Assembly: GCF_900101545.1 (NCBI RefSeq)
Contig: NZ_FMZU01000003.1
Location: 283,815-347,814 of the forward strand
Source of the DNA: Variovorax sp. CF079
Lineage (GTDB): Bacteria; Pseudomonadota; Gammaproteobacteria; Burkholderiales; Burkholderiaceae_C
Direction: 5' to 3'
Length of the DNA: 64,000 bases
Part shown: piece by piece, positions 51,148 through 60,118 of the stretch
Numbering within the stretch: position 1 is the first letter of the stretch
Layout of the letters: each line of letters opens with the position of its first letter
Notes under the pieces: generated by a model
The model's input: only the letters and a program-made list of their open reading frames with translations
What the model was told of the DNA's origin: nothing
Database searches by the model: none
Program-made: the position numbers and the translations under genes

Positions 51148-51759
51148 ATGACCCGCTACTTCAGCACCCTCGCCCTCGCCCTCGCCGCCGCCCTGATCAG
51201 CCCCCAGGTGAAGGCCGAGAAGGTGATCGTCTATCGTGAGGGCCAGCTCGTGAACCCGCTGGACGTGGCGGCGGTGCTCGGCAAGACCCGTTCGATCCGC
51301 CTGCTCGATGATGCACCTGCCGCCCCGACGAAGTTCGTCGCGGCGGCGGCGGTTGCACTGGCGAAGACGTCGGCGCGTACCTCGGCCTCTGCGCCCATTG
51401 CGCGTGATGACTCGAACGCGGACGCCTCGGCGCTGTCCCTGCCGGTACGCTTCGCCTTCGACTCCGCTGACATCCTTCCAGCCGCACGGGCCCAGCTCGA
51501 CGCGCTGGCCGAAGGCATCAAGCTGCTTGCGCCCAAGAGCATCGTCACGGTCGAAGGCCACACCGACGCCGTCGGCAGCGATGCCTACAACCTCGAGCTG
51601 TCGCGAGGCCGCGCCCGCGCAGTGCGTGACTATCTGGTGCAGCGCCACGGCATCGACACCGCACGCCTGAAGACGGTTGGTTATGGCGAAGACCGGCCGA
51701 TCGCAGACTCCGATCCGTACGCCGCCGTGAACCGTCGCGTGCAGTTCCACGGCTCCTGA
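51148..51759 (+). CDS. OmpA-family peptidoglycan-binding protein
   Basis: 203 residues from the ATG at 51148 with AAGGAG before it. Signal peptide to about residue 23. The C-terminal OmpA domain is complete: VRFAFDSADILPAARAQLDALAEGIK, VEGHTDAVGSDAYNLELSRGRARAVRDYLV, KTVGYGEDRPIADSDPYAAVNRRVQF. No beta-barrel. It would tie an envelope complex to peptidoglycan. Confidence 0.9.
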   Translation: MTRYFSTLALALAAALISPQVKAEKVIVYREGQLVNPLDVAAVLGKTRSIRLLDDAPAAPTKFVAAAAVALAKTSARTSASAPIARDDSNADASALSLPVRFAFDSADILPAARAQLDALAEGIKLLAPKSIVTVEGHTDAVGSDAYNLELSRGRARAVRDYLVQRHGIDTARLKTVGYGEDRPIADSDPYAAVNRRVQFHGS

Positions 51760-51882
51760 ACGGACGATCGCGCGTACCCAGGGCCCGCACCACGGCCGCG
51801 TCGCGGCGGCCGCGCGCTCCCCTTGTGCCGCCGCTGCGCAGCGCCGAGAATGGGATGCGATCGCCAGTGGAGGGCTTCACAC

Positions 51883-53142
51883 ATGAGACGCCAGGCCGCT
51901 CCCAAGTCGAATAGCACCGCAGCCGAAGGCGAAGGTACTCCAATGCGTCGCCGTCGCCGTCGCCTTCTTGCCTGCCTCGGCCTCGTCCCTGTGCTGTGGA
52001 GTGGGGTCTGCCACGCTCAGTCGCAGGCCAAGGTCGAAGCCCCCAGGCAACGCCGAGTCGCACTCGTGATCGGCAACGGTCGATACCCTGAAATTCCGCT
52101 GAACAATCCCGAGCACGACGCTCGCCTGGTTGCGCAGACCTTGCGTTCCCTCGACTTCGAAGTGGGCGAATATCTCAATCTCAATGCCCGCGACTTCAAG
52201 CGCGTGCTGCGGGAATTCGCGCGCCGCATGGACGACGATCAGGTCGCATCGGTTTTCTACTACGCCGGCCACGGCGTACAGATCGGCGGGCGCAACTACC
52301 TGCTGCCGGTCGATATCGCGCTGCGCGACGAGGCCGAAGTGCGCGACGAGGCCATCGACATGCACGAAGCGCTGCTCGCGCATGTCGACCGGGTGCGTCC
52401 ACGCGCCCGCATCTTCATCATCGACGCCTGCCGCAACGACCCCTTCGCGGCGCGCAGGCGATCGCGCAACGCCAACGGCCTGGCCGAGATGGCGGCGCCG
52501 GGTGCCCTCATTGCTTTCTCTGCAGCCCCCGGCGGGATCGCCGAGGACGGCCCGATCGGGGGCAACAGCATCTATACGCGCCACCTCGCCACCGAGCTGC
52601 GCTCCACGGGCGTCGAGGTCGAAGAAATGATGAAGGCGGTACGCATCAAGGTGCTGCGCGACACCGCTCAGCGCCAGATCCCCTGGGTGAACACCTCGAT
52701 GGTCGTGAATTTCATGTTCAATCCCGGTGCGGCACCGGTACTGGCCGGGCCCAAACGCAACCTGCAGTTGCTCGTGCAGGCGCAGCGCAGCTTGAACACC
52801 GATGCACGCAACGCGTCGGCCTCGCTGGCGCTGCGGATTTATGTATTGCGCGATGCGAGCGGATTCGAGAAGGCGAGTTTCGACAGCCTCTACGACGATG
52901 ACGAGGCGACCCTCGGGTCGAATGTGCTCGTGCGCCAGAGTCTGCACCTGCGCCCTGGCGAAGCGCGCGAGCTGGCCCTCGAGCTGAGCGGCGACGCGCG
53001 TGCCGTCGCGGTGTTCGGTGCGTTCCGGGAAATCGAGCACTCGCAGTGGCGTGCCATCCTGCCCTTGCCCGTCGGGACGCTGGCGCCGCGCGCGCGCGTC
53101 GACGCGCAGGCGCGCCAACTGCTCATGGGGTGGGCGAAGTGA
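51883..53142 (+). CDS. Caspase - TssJ fusion protein
   Basis: 419 residues from the ATG at 51883 (GGAGG before it); the ATG at 51943, just before the RRRRRRLLACLGLVPVLW signal segment, is an alternative. Residues about 58-285 are a caspase fold with VALVIGNGRYPEIPLNNPEHDA, His130 in YYAGHGVQ and Cys183 in IIDACRNDPF. Residues about 300-410 match the T6SS lipoprotein TssJ: LQLLVQAQRSLNTDARNASAS, LALRIYVLRDASGFEKASF, SLYDDDEATLG, LRPGEARELAL, AVFGAFREIEHSQWR. The signal ends GVCHAQ; the Cys is not in a standard lipobox. The stop overlaps tssL (GTGA), so it replaces the TssJ gene normally found there. Confidence 0.88.
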   Translation: MRRQAAPKSNSTAAEGEGTPMRRRRRRLLACLGLVPVLWSGVCHAQSQAKVEAPRQRRVALVIGNGRYPEIPLNNPEHDARLVAQTLRSLDFEVGEYLNLNARDFKRVLREFARRMDDDQVASVFYYAGHGVQIGGRNYLLPVDIALRDEAEVRDEAIDMHEALLAHVDRVRPRARIFIIDACRNDPFAARRRSRNANGLAEMAAPGALIAFSAAPGGIAEDGPIGGNSIYTRHLATELRSTGVEVEEMMKAVRIKVLRDTAQRQIPWVNTSMVVNFMFNPGAAPVLAGPKRNLQLLVQAQRSLNTDARNASASLALRIYVLRDASGFEKASFDSLYDDDEATLGSNVLVRQSLHLRPGEARELALELSGDARAVAVFGAFREIEHSQWRAILPLPVGTLAPRARVDAQARQLLMGWAK

Positions 53143-54266
53143 AGCGGCCCGGCGCCGCGCCCGCATCGCCGGCTTTCGGCGGGCCGGACGGCGTCGACGA
53201 GCCGGCCGCTGCGCGTGCGTTGCGCGCCCAGGCGCTCCCCCTCGTGGCATTGATGGCCGGCTTGCGAGACGCGACGCCCGCCGACCCGGCCGCGCTGCGC
53301 AGCACGCTGGCTGCAGCGGTGAACCGTTTCGAAGCGGATGCACGCGCGGCAGGCGTCGACGAGGCCGGCATCGCGGCCGCGAGCTACGTGCTCTGTGCCT
53401 GGGGCGACGAGCAGTTCGGCTCGGCGCCCTGGGGTGCGCAAGGCGCCGGACTGCTGCAGCGCTTTCACGGCGAAGCCGACGGCGGCGACAAGCTGTTGCG
53501 CCTGCTGACGCGGCTCGCCGAAAAGCCGCGCGAGTACCGCGCGCTGCTCGAACTCTTCCACACCTGCCTGAGTCTCGGGCTGCGCGCGCGCATGGTCCTC
53601 GACAACCGCGAACACGAATCCCTGCGCACACGCGTGCACCTCGCGCTGCAGCAGGTGGCGCCGGTTCCGGCGTTGGTCGCCCCCTGGCACTGCGCGGCAG
53701 CGGCCGCCAGCCCGCCGCGGGCGCCACGCGTCGCGTTGCCGGCGGTCCTGCTGCTCGGCGTGCTGGCCTTGGGCGTCTACAGCGCCGGCCAGCTGCAGCT
53801 TGCGGCGCGCGTCGACGGCGTGCTGGCATCCTTGCAGCAACTCGTGCCGGCAAGCACCGCCACGGCGGTGCCAGTGGCGGGCACGCCGACGGCGCCGCCG
53901 CGGCTGGCCCCGAACCTGCGTGACGACATCGACGCCGGCCGGTTGTCGGTCCGCGACGAGGCGCTGCGCAGCGTGGTCGTGGTCAGTGCCGACGCGCTGG
54001 GCGACGCCACCGGCCCGTTGACGCGCCTCGGCGCAGCGCTCGCGAAGCTGCCGGGCAAGGTACTTGTCGTCGGCTACACCGATGGCAGCGATCCTCCGAC
54101 GGCCCGCACGCCCTCGGCCTGGCATCAGGCGATGGAATGGGCGCGCGGCGCCGCCGACGTCTTGCGGCCGCAACTCGGCGATGCGCGGCTCGCGGTCGAG
54201 GCCCGCGTCGACGTCACGGCCGGCAAGCCGCTGCGCCGGGTCGAGATCGTCCTGTTCCCGGAATGA
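53139..54266 (+). CDS. tssL: T6SS inner-membrane protein TssL (DotU) with OmpA-like domain
   Basis: 375 residues from a GTG. The DotU domain (LMAGLRDATPADPAALRSTLAAAVNRFE, ASYVLCAWGDEQFG, FHTCLSLGLRARM) is followed by one membrane segment (about 207-227) and a periplasmic OmpA-like domain (VVVVSADALG, VLVVGYTDGSDPPTARTPSAWHQAMEWA, RVEIVLFPE). This is the extended TssL type that contacts peptidoglycan. Coupled by 4-bp overlaps to the fusion gene and to tssM. Confidence 0.9.
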   Translation: MKRPGAAPASPAFGGPDGVDEPAAARALRAQALPLVALMAGLRDATPADPAALRSTLAAAVNRFEADARAAGVDEAGIAAASYVLCAWGDEQFGSAPWGAQGAGLLQRFHGEADGGDKLLRLLTRLAEKPREYRALLELFHTCLSLGLRARMVLDNREHESLRTRVHLALQQVAPVPALVAPWHCAAAAASPPRAPRVALPAVLLLGVLALGVYSAGQLQLAARVDGVLASLQQLVPASTATAVPVAGTPTAPPRLAPNLRDDIDAGRLSVRDEALRSVVVVSADALGDATGPLTRLGAALAKLPGKVLVVGYTDGSDPPTARTPSAWHQAMEWARGAADVLRPQLGDARLAVEARVDVTAGKPLRRVEIVLFPE

Positions 54267-57200
54267 AGGCGTCGACCCGCTTCGTGCAAAGCGCCGTGAA
54301 CCTCGGCGCGGCAGGCGCCCTGCTGTGGTTCGCGGCACCGCTGCTCGCCTTCGGCAACTGGCATCCCTTCGACGACATGCGCACACGCGTCGCCTTGCTG
54401 GCGCTGGTCGCGCTCCTGCTGCTCGGTCTGGGCGGGCTGCGGGTGCTGCTGGCCCGGCGGCGCAACGAGCGCCTGCTGAAGGGCCTCGAATCCGGCGATG
54501 CCAGCCCCGAACTGAGCCAGCGCTTCCGCCAGGCGCTCGCGATGCTGCGGCAGGGCATCGAGGCGAAGGGTACCCAACGCTGGTGGCAGAGCCGGCGACA
54601 GGTGCAGCAGCTGCCCTGGTACCTGATCATCGGTGCGCCCGGGGGCGGCAAGACCACGGCGCTGTTGCATTCGGGTCTGCGCTTTCCGCTCGCCGAACGG
54701 CTCGGGCGCGACCCGCTCGCGGGTACCGGCGGCACGCGTCAATGCGACTGGTGGTTCAGCCAGGACGCCGTGTTCATCGATACTGCGGGACGCTACACGA
54801 CACAGGACAGTGACGCCGCGGCCGACGCCCGGGAATGGCAGCAATTCCTCGCGCTGCTGCGCCGGCACCGGCCGGTGCAGCCGATCAATGGCGTGATCAT
54901 CAGCGTCAGCGTGCCCGACCTGCTGCACGGCGGCGCGGAACTCGCGCGCCAGGCGGCTGCGGTCGCGGCGCGCCTGGACGAACTGCGCCGCGAGCTCGAT
55001 CTCGCCTTTCCGCTCTATCTGCTGGTGACCAAGGCCGACCTGCTCGCCGGCTTTGTCGAAACCTTCGGCGATCTCGACGCCGCGCAACGCGAGCACCTCT
55101 GGGGCCTGGTGTTCGACGCCGATGTCGCCGGCATCCCGGTCGATCTCGCGCCGCGCCTGGCCGACCTCGCGCAGCGCTTGGCACGGCGCGGCCCCGAGGC
55201 GCTGCAGCATGAACGCACGCCGCAGCGCCGCCTGCCGATCTACGCCTTCGCGGCACAGTTCGAAGCCCTGCTCGCACCTCTCGAAGGATTTGTGCGCAAG
55301 GCCTTCGCCGGCATTGCCGCCGAACCGGCGCAGCGCCTGCGCTCGATCGCGCTGACGAGCGGCACCCAGGAGGGCAATCCGATCGACCGGGTGATCGGCG
55401 AACTCGCACGCAGCCACGGCCTGGCGCTGAAGCCGCTGCCGCGACCCGACGCCGGCGGCAAGTCGTTCTTCCTGAACTCGCTGCTGAAGCGCCTGGTGAT
55501 CGCCGAAGCGCCGCTGGCAGGTCAGCGGCTGGAGCGGCTTCGTTTGCGTCGGCGAGCCGCCGTGTTCGGCGCCGGCTTTGCCGGCGCCGCTCTGCTCGCC
55601 GCATCTGCCCTGTGGTGGCAGAGCTACCGGCGCAACCTCGACTATGTCGACACGGTGCGCACGCGCGTCGAGCAATTGACCGAGCGCATCGGCTCGCTGG
55701 AGTCGGCAAGCCTCGAGCAGGTGTTGCCGCTCTATTCGCTGCTCGAGCGCCTGGCCGCGAACGATGGCATCGATCCGAACGAACCGCCCGCCGGCTTCGG
55801 CTTCGGGCTGTTCCAGGGGCCGCGGCTGGGGCGCTCGGCGGAGCAGGCCTACCGCGAGATGCTCGATCGCAGTCTGGCGCCGCTGCTCATCGAGCGCTTG
55901 CGCCGCGACCTGCGCGAGGCCGAGGACAGCGCGACGCGTTACGAGGCGCTGCGCGCTTCATTGATGCTCGCCAGCCCGGCGCGGCTGGTCCGCGGCGAGT
56001 TGCGACCCTGGGTCGAGCAGGCGCTGGTACAGGCGAGCGGCGCCGGCGAACGCGTCGAATGGGCGCGCCATGTCGAGACCCTGCTCGAGCGCAGCGGGCT
56101 GCCCGAGGCGATGCGCTCCGACGATGCCGGGGTGCGCGCGGCGCGCAGCGCCCTCGCGGCGCTGCCGCTGGCGCAGCGCGTGCACGAGCGCTTGCTGCGA
56201 CGCGTTTCCGACCCCGAACCGGCGCAGGATCTGCCGACGCGCCTCGGCGCGGCCGGCGCCCTCATGTTCGCAGCGTCGAGCGCCGGGCCGATGCCCGAGC
56301 ATTCAAGTGCCGGCGACTGGCGGCGCAAGCTCGTGCCGGCGCTCGAGGCGACCTTCGATGAGCTCGCGAACGAGGCGGACTGGGTGCTCGGCGACACCGG
56401 CAGCGAAGTACGGCGTCTGCAGAAGGACCGCGTCTGGCGCGACGAAATCGCCGCGCAGGTCGGCAAGCGCCAGGCCCAGCGCGTGATCGCCGCCTGGTCG
56501 CGCCAACTCGATGCCCTTGCGTTGGCGCCCGGCACCGATGCGGATGGCGCCGCGCGCCAGGCCACAGAACTCACGGCGCCCGATTCGCCGCTGCGCCGCC
56601 TCTTGACACGCCTGGCCGACGAGTTCAGCGCGACCTCCCAGGGCGGCAGCACGGCCGAGGCCGCCTTCGATGGCCTGCTTCGGGCCCGCTTCGGCGCGCT
56701 CGGCGACTACGCGGCAGGTGCCGGGCCGCAAGCGCTCGACCGCCTTCACGCCCTGGCTACGGCCAAGCGCGACGAGGCTGCCAATGCCGAGCTCGACGCG
56801 ACCTTGCGCGCCGAGGCCGCCCGCGCGCCGGTCGCGCTGCGCAAGGTCTACATCGGCCTCGGGACCTTGATTCGCTCGCGCGGCGGCGCCAAGGCAAGTT
56901 TCGACGCCGCGCTGGCCGAACTCGCGCAGACCTGCAGCGCGTTGACGCGCGAGCGCTTTCCGTTTGGCGCCGCCGCGTCGCGCGACATGGCACCGTCCGA
57001 TTTCGCGCGCCTGTTCGGACCCGGCGGCCTGTTCGACGAATTCCGGCGCAACCAGTTGAGCGAACGCGTCGACACGTCGAGCCGGCCTTGGAAAGCGCGC
57101 AGCTCACCCGTCGATGCGAGCATGCCGGGTGCATTCGAGCAGGCGGCGGCGATCGGTACCCTGTTCTTCCCCGGGGGTGCTCCGCTGCCCGAGCTCAAGC

Positions 57201-57586
57201 TGCGCCTCACGCCGCAGCGCATGGATGCCGAGCTGCTGCAGTTCAGCATCGATGTCGATGGTCAGCTGCTGCGCTTCGAAAACGGCCCGACACGTTCCAA
57301 GGAACTGGTCTGGCCGGGACCGGCGTCGACGCAGAAAGTGCTGATGCGCATCTTGCCGCCCGGCCCCGCCGGGGTCGGCGCCGAAGTCCATGAAGGTCCG
57401 TTCGCCTGGCTTCGGGTGCTGTTGCGCGGCGACTGGAAGGGCGAGCGGGGCGCGCCAGCGCGGCTGGCCTTTGTCGTCGACACACGCACCCTCGACGTCG
57501 AGGCGAGCGCATCCGGCGCGCCCGACGCCGATATCTGGACCCTCCGGGAGCTGGCACGTTTTCGCTGCCCGCAAGCGACATGGTGA
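54263..57586 (+). CDS. tssM: T6SS inner-membrane protein TssM (IcmF)
   Basis: 1107 residues. Two N-terminal membrane helices (about 10-30 and 42-64), a cytoplasmic GTPase-like domain with intact Walker A GAPGGGKTT (about 124-132) and Walker B-like FIDTAGRYTTQD, a third membrane helix near 430-450 (FAGAALLAASALWW) and a long periplasmic part ending in WTLRELARFRCPQA. TssM binds TssL in the membrane and TssJ in the periplasm, so the caspase-TssJ protein should dock on its C-terminal part. Length and motifs are normal for the family. Confidence 0.93.
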   Translation: MKASTRFVQSAVNLGAAGALLWFAAPLLAFGNWHPFDDMRTRVALLALVALLLLGLGGLRVLLARRRNERLLKGLESGDASPELSQRFRQALAMLRQGIEAKGTQRWWQSRRQVQQLPWYLIIGAPGGGKTTALLHSGLRFPLAERLGRDPLAGTGGTRQCDWWFSQDAVFIDTAGRYTTQDSDAAADAREWQQFLALLRRHRPVQPINGVIISVSVPDLLHGGAELARQAAAVAARLDELRRELDLAFPLYLLVTKADLLAGFVETFGDLDAAQREHLWGLVFDADVAGIPVDLAPRLADLAQRLARRGPEALQHERTPQRRLPIYAFAAQFEALLAPLEGFVRKAFAGIAAEPAQRLRSIALTSGTQEGNPIDRVIGELARSHGLALKPLPRPDAGGKSFFLNSLLKRLVIAEAPLAGQRLERLRLRRRAAVFGAGFAGAALLAASALWWQSYRRNLDYVDTVRTRVEQLTERIGSLESASLEQVLPLYSLLERLAANDGIDPNEPPAGFGFGLFQGPRLGRSAEQAYREMLDRSLAPLLIERLRRDLREAEDSATRYEALRASLMLASPARLVRGELRPWVEQALVQASGAGERVEWARHVETLLERSGLPEAMRSDDAGVRAARSALAALPLAQRVHERLLRRVSDPEPAQDLPTRLGAAGALMFAASSAGPMPEHSSAGDWRRKLVPALEATFDELANEADWVLGDTGSEVRRLQKDRVWRDEIAAQVGKRQAQRVIAAWSRQLDALALAPGTDADGAARQATELTAPDSPLRRLLTRLADEFSATSQGGSTAEAAFDGLLRARFGALGDYAAGAGPQALDRLHALATAKRDEAANAELDATLRAEAARAPVALRKVYIGLGTLIRSRGGAKASFDAALAELAQTCSALTRERFPFGAAASRDMAPSDFARLFGPGGLFDEFRRNQLSERVDTSSRPWKARSSPVDASMPGAFEQAAAIGTLFFPGGAPLPELKLRLTPQRMDAELLQFSIDVDGQLLRFENGPTRSKELVWPGPASTQKVLMRILPPGPAGVGAEVHEGPFAWLRVLLRGDWKGERGAPARLAFVVDTRTLDVEASASGAPDADIWTLRELARFRCPQATW

Positions 57587-58167
57587 AGTTGCCGTCGCGT
57601 CGCGTGTCCTGGTACGGCAAGCTGCCCGCGCGCGGAGACTTCGTCGGCCGTGGCCTGCCGCCACGCTGGCGCGGCGACTGGGACGGTTGGCTACAGCGCG
57701 GCCTCGCCCTCGCCGCGACGATGGTGGACGGCGCCGCGCTGCGCGAACGCCTTCACGCCTTCGCGCCGTGGCGCTATCTGGCGCTGCCGGCGCCCGGCGA
57801 GATCTGGTGCGGCATCATCGTGGCTTCGCACGATCGTGTCGGACGCGCTTTTCCGTTGACGCTGGCCGAACGCTTTGCCGCGCCGGCGTCACCCGACCAA
57901 AGCGCTGCACGGCTCGCGTCGCTGCTTGGCGCGGCAGCAGAAGGACCCGAAGCGCTCGAGGCGGCGATCGCCGCCTTGCCGCCGCGCTCCGAGCAGGAAT
58001 TCAAGCCAGCCGAGGCCTGGCCGTCGCAGCCGGCCAGCCTCTGGTGGCCGCTCGCCGCTGCGCACGATGTCATTCCCCGGGCTGCGGCCTGGCCACCGGA
58101 GCCGGCGCTACTGCTCGAACTGCTCGAAATTCAACCCGCCGCGCACCAGATCGCGAGCGCCGAATAG
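57580..58167 (+). CDS. tagF: T6SS accessory protein TagF (ImpM)
   Basis: 195 residues, starting inside the end of tssM. The family hallmark is at the N-terminus: VSWYGKLPARGDFVGRGLP, followed by WLQRGL and SHDRVGRAFPLTL. TagF is a post-translational repressor of T6SS that works beside the kinase/phosphatase/FHA switch. Its last 37 bp overlap, tail to tail, the end of the phosphatase gene on the other strand. Confidence 0.92.
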   Translation: MVKLPSRRVSWYGKLPARGDFVGRGLPPRWRGDWDGWLQRGLALAATMVDGAALRERLHAFAPWRYLALPAPGEIWCGIIVASHDRVGRAFPLTLAERFAAPASPDQSAARLASLLGAAAEGPEALEAAIAALPPRSEQEFKPAEAWPSQPASLWWPLAAAHDVIPRAAAWPPEPALLLELLEIQPAAHQIASAE

Positions 58168-58871
58168 TTGTCCTGGTCGCTGCGGTCGGCTTGCTGCACG
58201 CCCGCTTCGAGGCGATCGAGCCAGGCCTGGGCGCCGCTGCAGTCGACCACGCTGCGCGCCATCGCAACATCGTCGAAGGCCGACCACAGGCCATCGCTGC
58301 ACAGCAGCAGCGCATCGCCGGAAGCGAGCACCTGAGGCGTTTCCAGGACCTCGAAGTCGAAGCCTTCGGGCGAGCCGAGCGCCGAAGTCAGCTGCCCCGA
58401 GGCGGCGGCGGTCGCACTCAGGCCGGCGTCGCGCAAGCGCTGTTCGAGGCTTTGATCACGCGTGCGCCCGAGCAATCGGGCGTCATGCCAGCGGTACAGG
58501 CGCGAGTCGCCGGCATGGGCCCAGAGCGCCGCGCCGCTGTGAAGATCGAGCAGCAGCACCACGATGGTGGTGCGCATGTCGGCCGTCAGGGTGCCGGCAA
58601 CCTGTTGCGCGACGACTGCGCCGTTGGCCCCCTGGACAAGCCACTGCAGCGCGTTGAAGCTGACCTCGGGATGGAGCGCGAACGCTTCCAGCACATGCGT
58701 CACGGCGGCGCGCGACGCCGTCTGGCCGCCGCCATGCCCACCAGCGCCGTCGCACAGAACGGCGACAAGGGAACCCGCGCCTTCCCAATAGCCGAAGGCA
58801 TCTTCGTTGCACTCGCGCCGCCCGGCTTGCGACAGCGCTGCGAGCGAGACGGTCAACGCGCGCTCGGCCAT
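58131..58871 (-). CDS. pppA: PP2C-type Ser/Thr phosphatase (PppA/Stp)
   Basis: 246 residues. PP2C metal motifs: NEDAFGYW, LCDGAGGHGGGQTAS, AHAGDSRLYRW, LCSDGLWSAFDD and a C-terminal DNYSAL. It would reverse the phosphorylation made by the kinase encoded two genes upstream, the off-switch in threonine-phosphorylation-controlled T6SS. It starts inside the end of the FHA gene (19-bp overlap). Confidence 0.92.
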   Translation of the reverse strand: MAERALTVSLAALSQAGRRECNEDAFGYWEGAGSLVAVLCDGAGGHGGGQTASRAAVTHVLEAFALHPEVSFNALQWLVQGANGAVVAQQVAGTLTADMRTTIVVLLLDLHSGAALWAHAGDSRLYRWHDARLLGRTRDQSLEQRLRDAGLSATAAASGQLTSALGSPEGFDFEVLETPQVLASGDALLLCSDGLWSAFDDVAMARSVVDCSGAQAWLDRLEAGVQQADRSDQDNYSALAIWCAAG

Positions 58872-60118
58872 GGATCCTCCGGCGGCGCGGGGTCGGCGTC
58901 GGCATTGACGCGCGACTGGGCTTCATAAGCGCGCAGGAATTCGCGTCCAAAGATGGTCTCGAAGTCGTCATCCAGGTGCTCGAGCAATTGGGCGTGCTGC
59001 ATGCGGTGGCGATGCCAGAGGGCCGCGGCGCGGAGCAAGGGAACGCGTGAAATACCGTGCGCCGGCCCCTCCCCGTTCTCGGCAGCCTCGGGACCCAGCC
59101 GGGAGAAGAGCTCGAACACTGCCGCGCGCATGCCGGCCACCATCGCCACCTGGTGCACCAGCAGGTCGTGATGCGCGTCGTGCAACGCCGCCACCGGGTC
59201 GAGGAAGCCAGGGCTCGCGTCACGCTGCAGCATTCGAGTCAAGGCTTCGGCCGCGTCCGGCGAGAACTTCAGGGGGTTGTTCTGGCGCGGCGCGATGTGC
59301 GTACCTTCGGCGCGCATTTGGCGCTTCGCGACCGCGCGGCTTTGCAGCAGCGCAAGCGTGCCCTCGGCCGTGGCCCGCAGCAGCGCACCGAGGTGTTCCA
59401 TCCACTCCGGCGTGAGCGGCGCGACCTCGGCGCCCAGGCCAGCGCCGCGACCGAAAGCCGCCGCAAGCTCACGCAGTTCCGGCGACATGTCTGCCGAACG
59501 CGAATGGGCCGCCGCGGCGGGCGCGGGCCGTGGTGTCGCTGCCGGCAGAGAGACCTGCACGAGCGGCGGTGCCGGTGGCATCGAGGGCGCACTCGGCGTT
59601 ATCGATGTGATGGTGCGCACGACATGCCGGCTCGTCTGCCACGACACCACCGCGCTGGTTGCCGCAGCTTCGGCCGAAGGTGCAAGGGCCGGCAGCGGGG
59701 ATTCGGCAGCGAGCGGATCGAGCGCTTCGTCCAGGTCGAACCAGCGATCCAGGCGCGAGCGCTGCGCAGCCGTCGCCGCCACGGGCTCGACGGCGAGCTC
59801 GAACCCGCCGATGCGCAAGCGGTCGCCCACCAAGAGGGCCCGTTCGCCGCCCGGGTCGAGCTGCATGCCATTCACCCACAAAGGTGCGGTGCTGCTGATG
59901 CAGCGCACGCGCGCGGCCTGGCCGGCCACGATCACTTGTGCATGCTGGCGCGACACAAGGCGCAGCGGGTCAGCCAGCACCAGACCGCAATCGACGGAGC
60001 GGCCGATCGTGAGGCCCTCGGGCGGCAGCGGAAGCGCCGTCGCATCGGGTTCGGTGGCGCCGGGTCGGCGCGTGACACGCAGCTCGATCACGGCGCGCTC
60101 GAGTTCAGCCGAGGGCAC
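58853..60118 (-). CDS. FHA-domain T6SS regulator (Fha/TagH)
   Basis: 421 residues from a GTG at 60118; the open frame continues upstream but there it is the antisense-like Arg/Ser-rich shadow of the kinase gene. FHA domain at about 25-100 (LTIGRSVDCGLVL, LVSRQHAQV, WVNGMQL), a Pro/Ala linker, and a C-terminal TagH domain (LGALLRATAEGTLALLQSRAVAKRQMRAEGTHIAPRQNNPLKFSPDAAEAL). Phosphorylated Fha promotes T6SS assembly. It overlaps the kinase gene by 14 bp. Confidence 0.9.
   Translation of the reverse strand: MPSAELERAVIELRVTRRPGATEPDATALPLPPEGLTIGRSVDCGLVLADPLRLVSRQHAQVIVAGQAARVRCISSTAPLWVNGMQLDPGGERALLVGDRLRIGGFELAVEPVAATAAQRSRLDRWFDLDEALDPLAAESPLPALAPSAEAAATSAVVSWQTSRHVVRTITSITPSAPSMPPAPPLVQVSLPAATPRPAPAAAAHSRSADMSPELRELAAAFGRGAGLGAEVAPLTPEWMEHLGALLRATAEGTLALLQSRAVAKRQMRAEGTHIAPRQNNPLKFSPDAAEALTRMLQRDASPGFLDPVAALHDAHHDLLVHQVAMVAGMRAAVFELFSRLGPEAAENGEGPAHGISRVPLLRAAALWHRHRMQHAQLLEHLDDDFETIFGREFLRAYEAQSRVNADADPAPPEDPWPSAR

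Noticed and set aside
51757..51780. TGAACG...TACCCA before the caspase-TssJ gene as an ECF promoter
   Set aside because: Spacing and both elements differ from the four good sites; a link of the fusion operon to the sigma factor therefore rests on position only.
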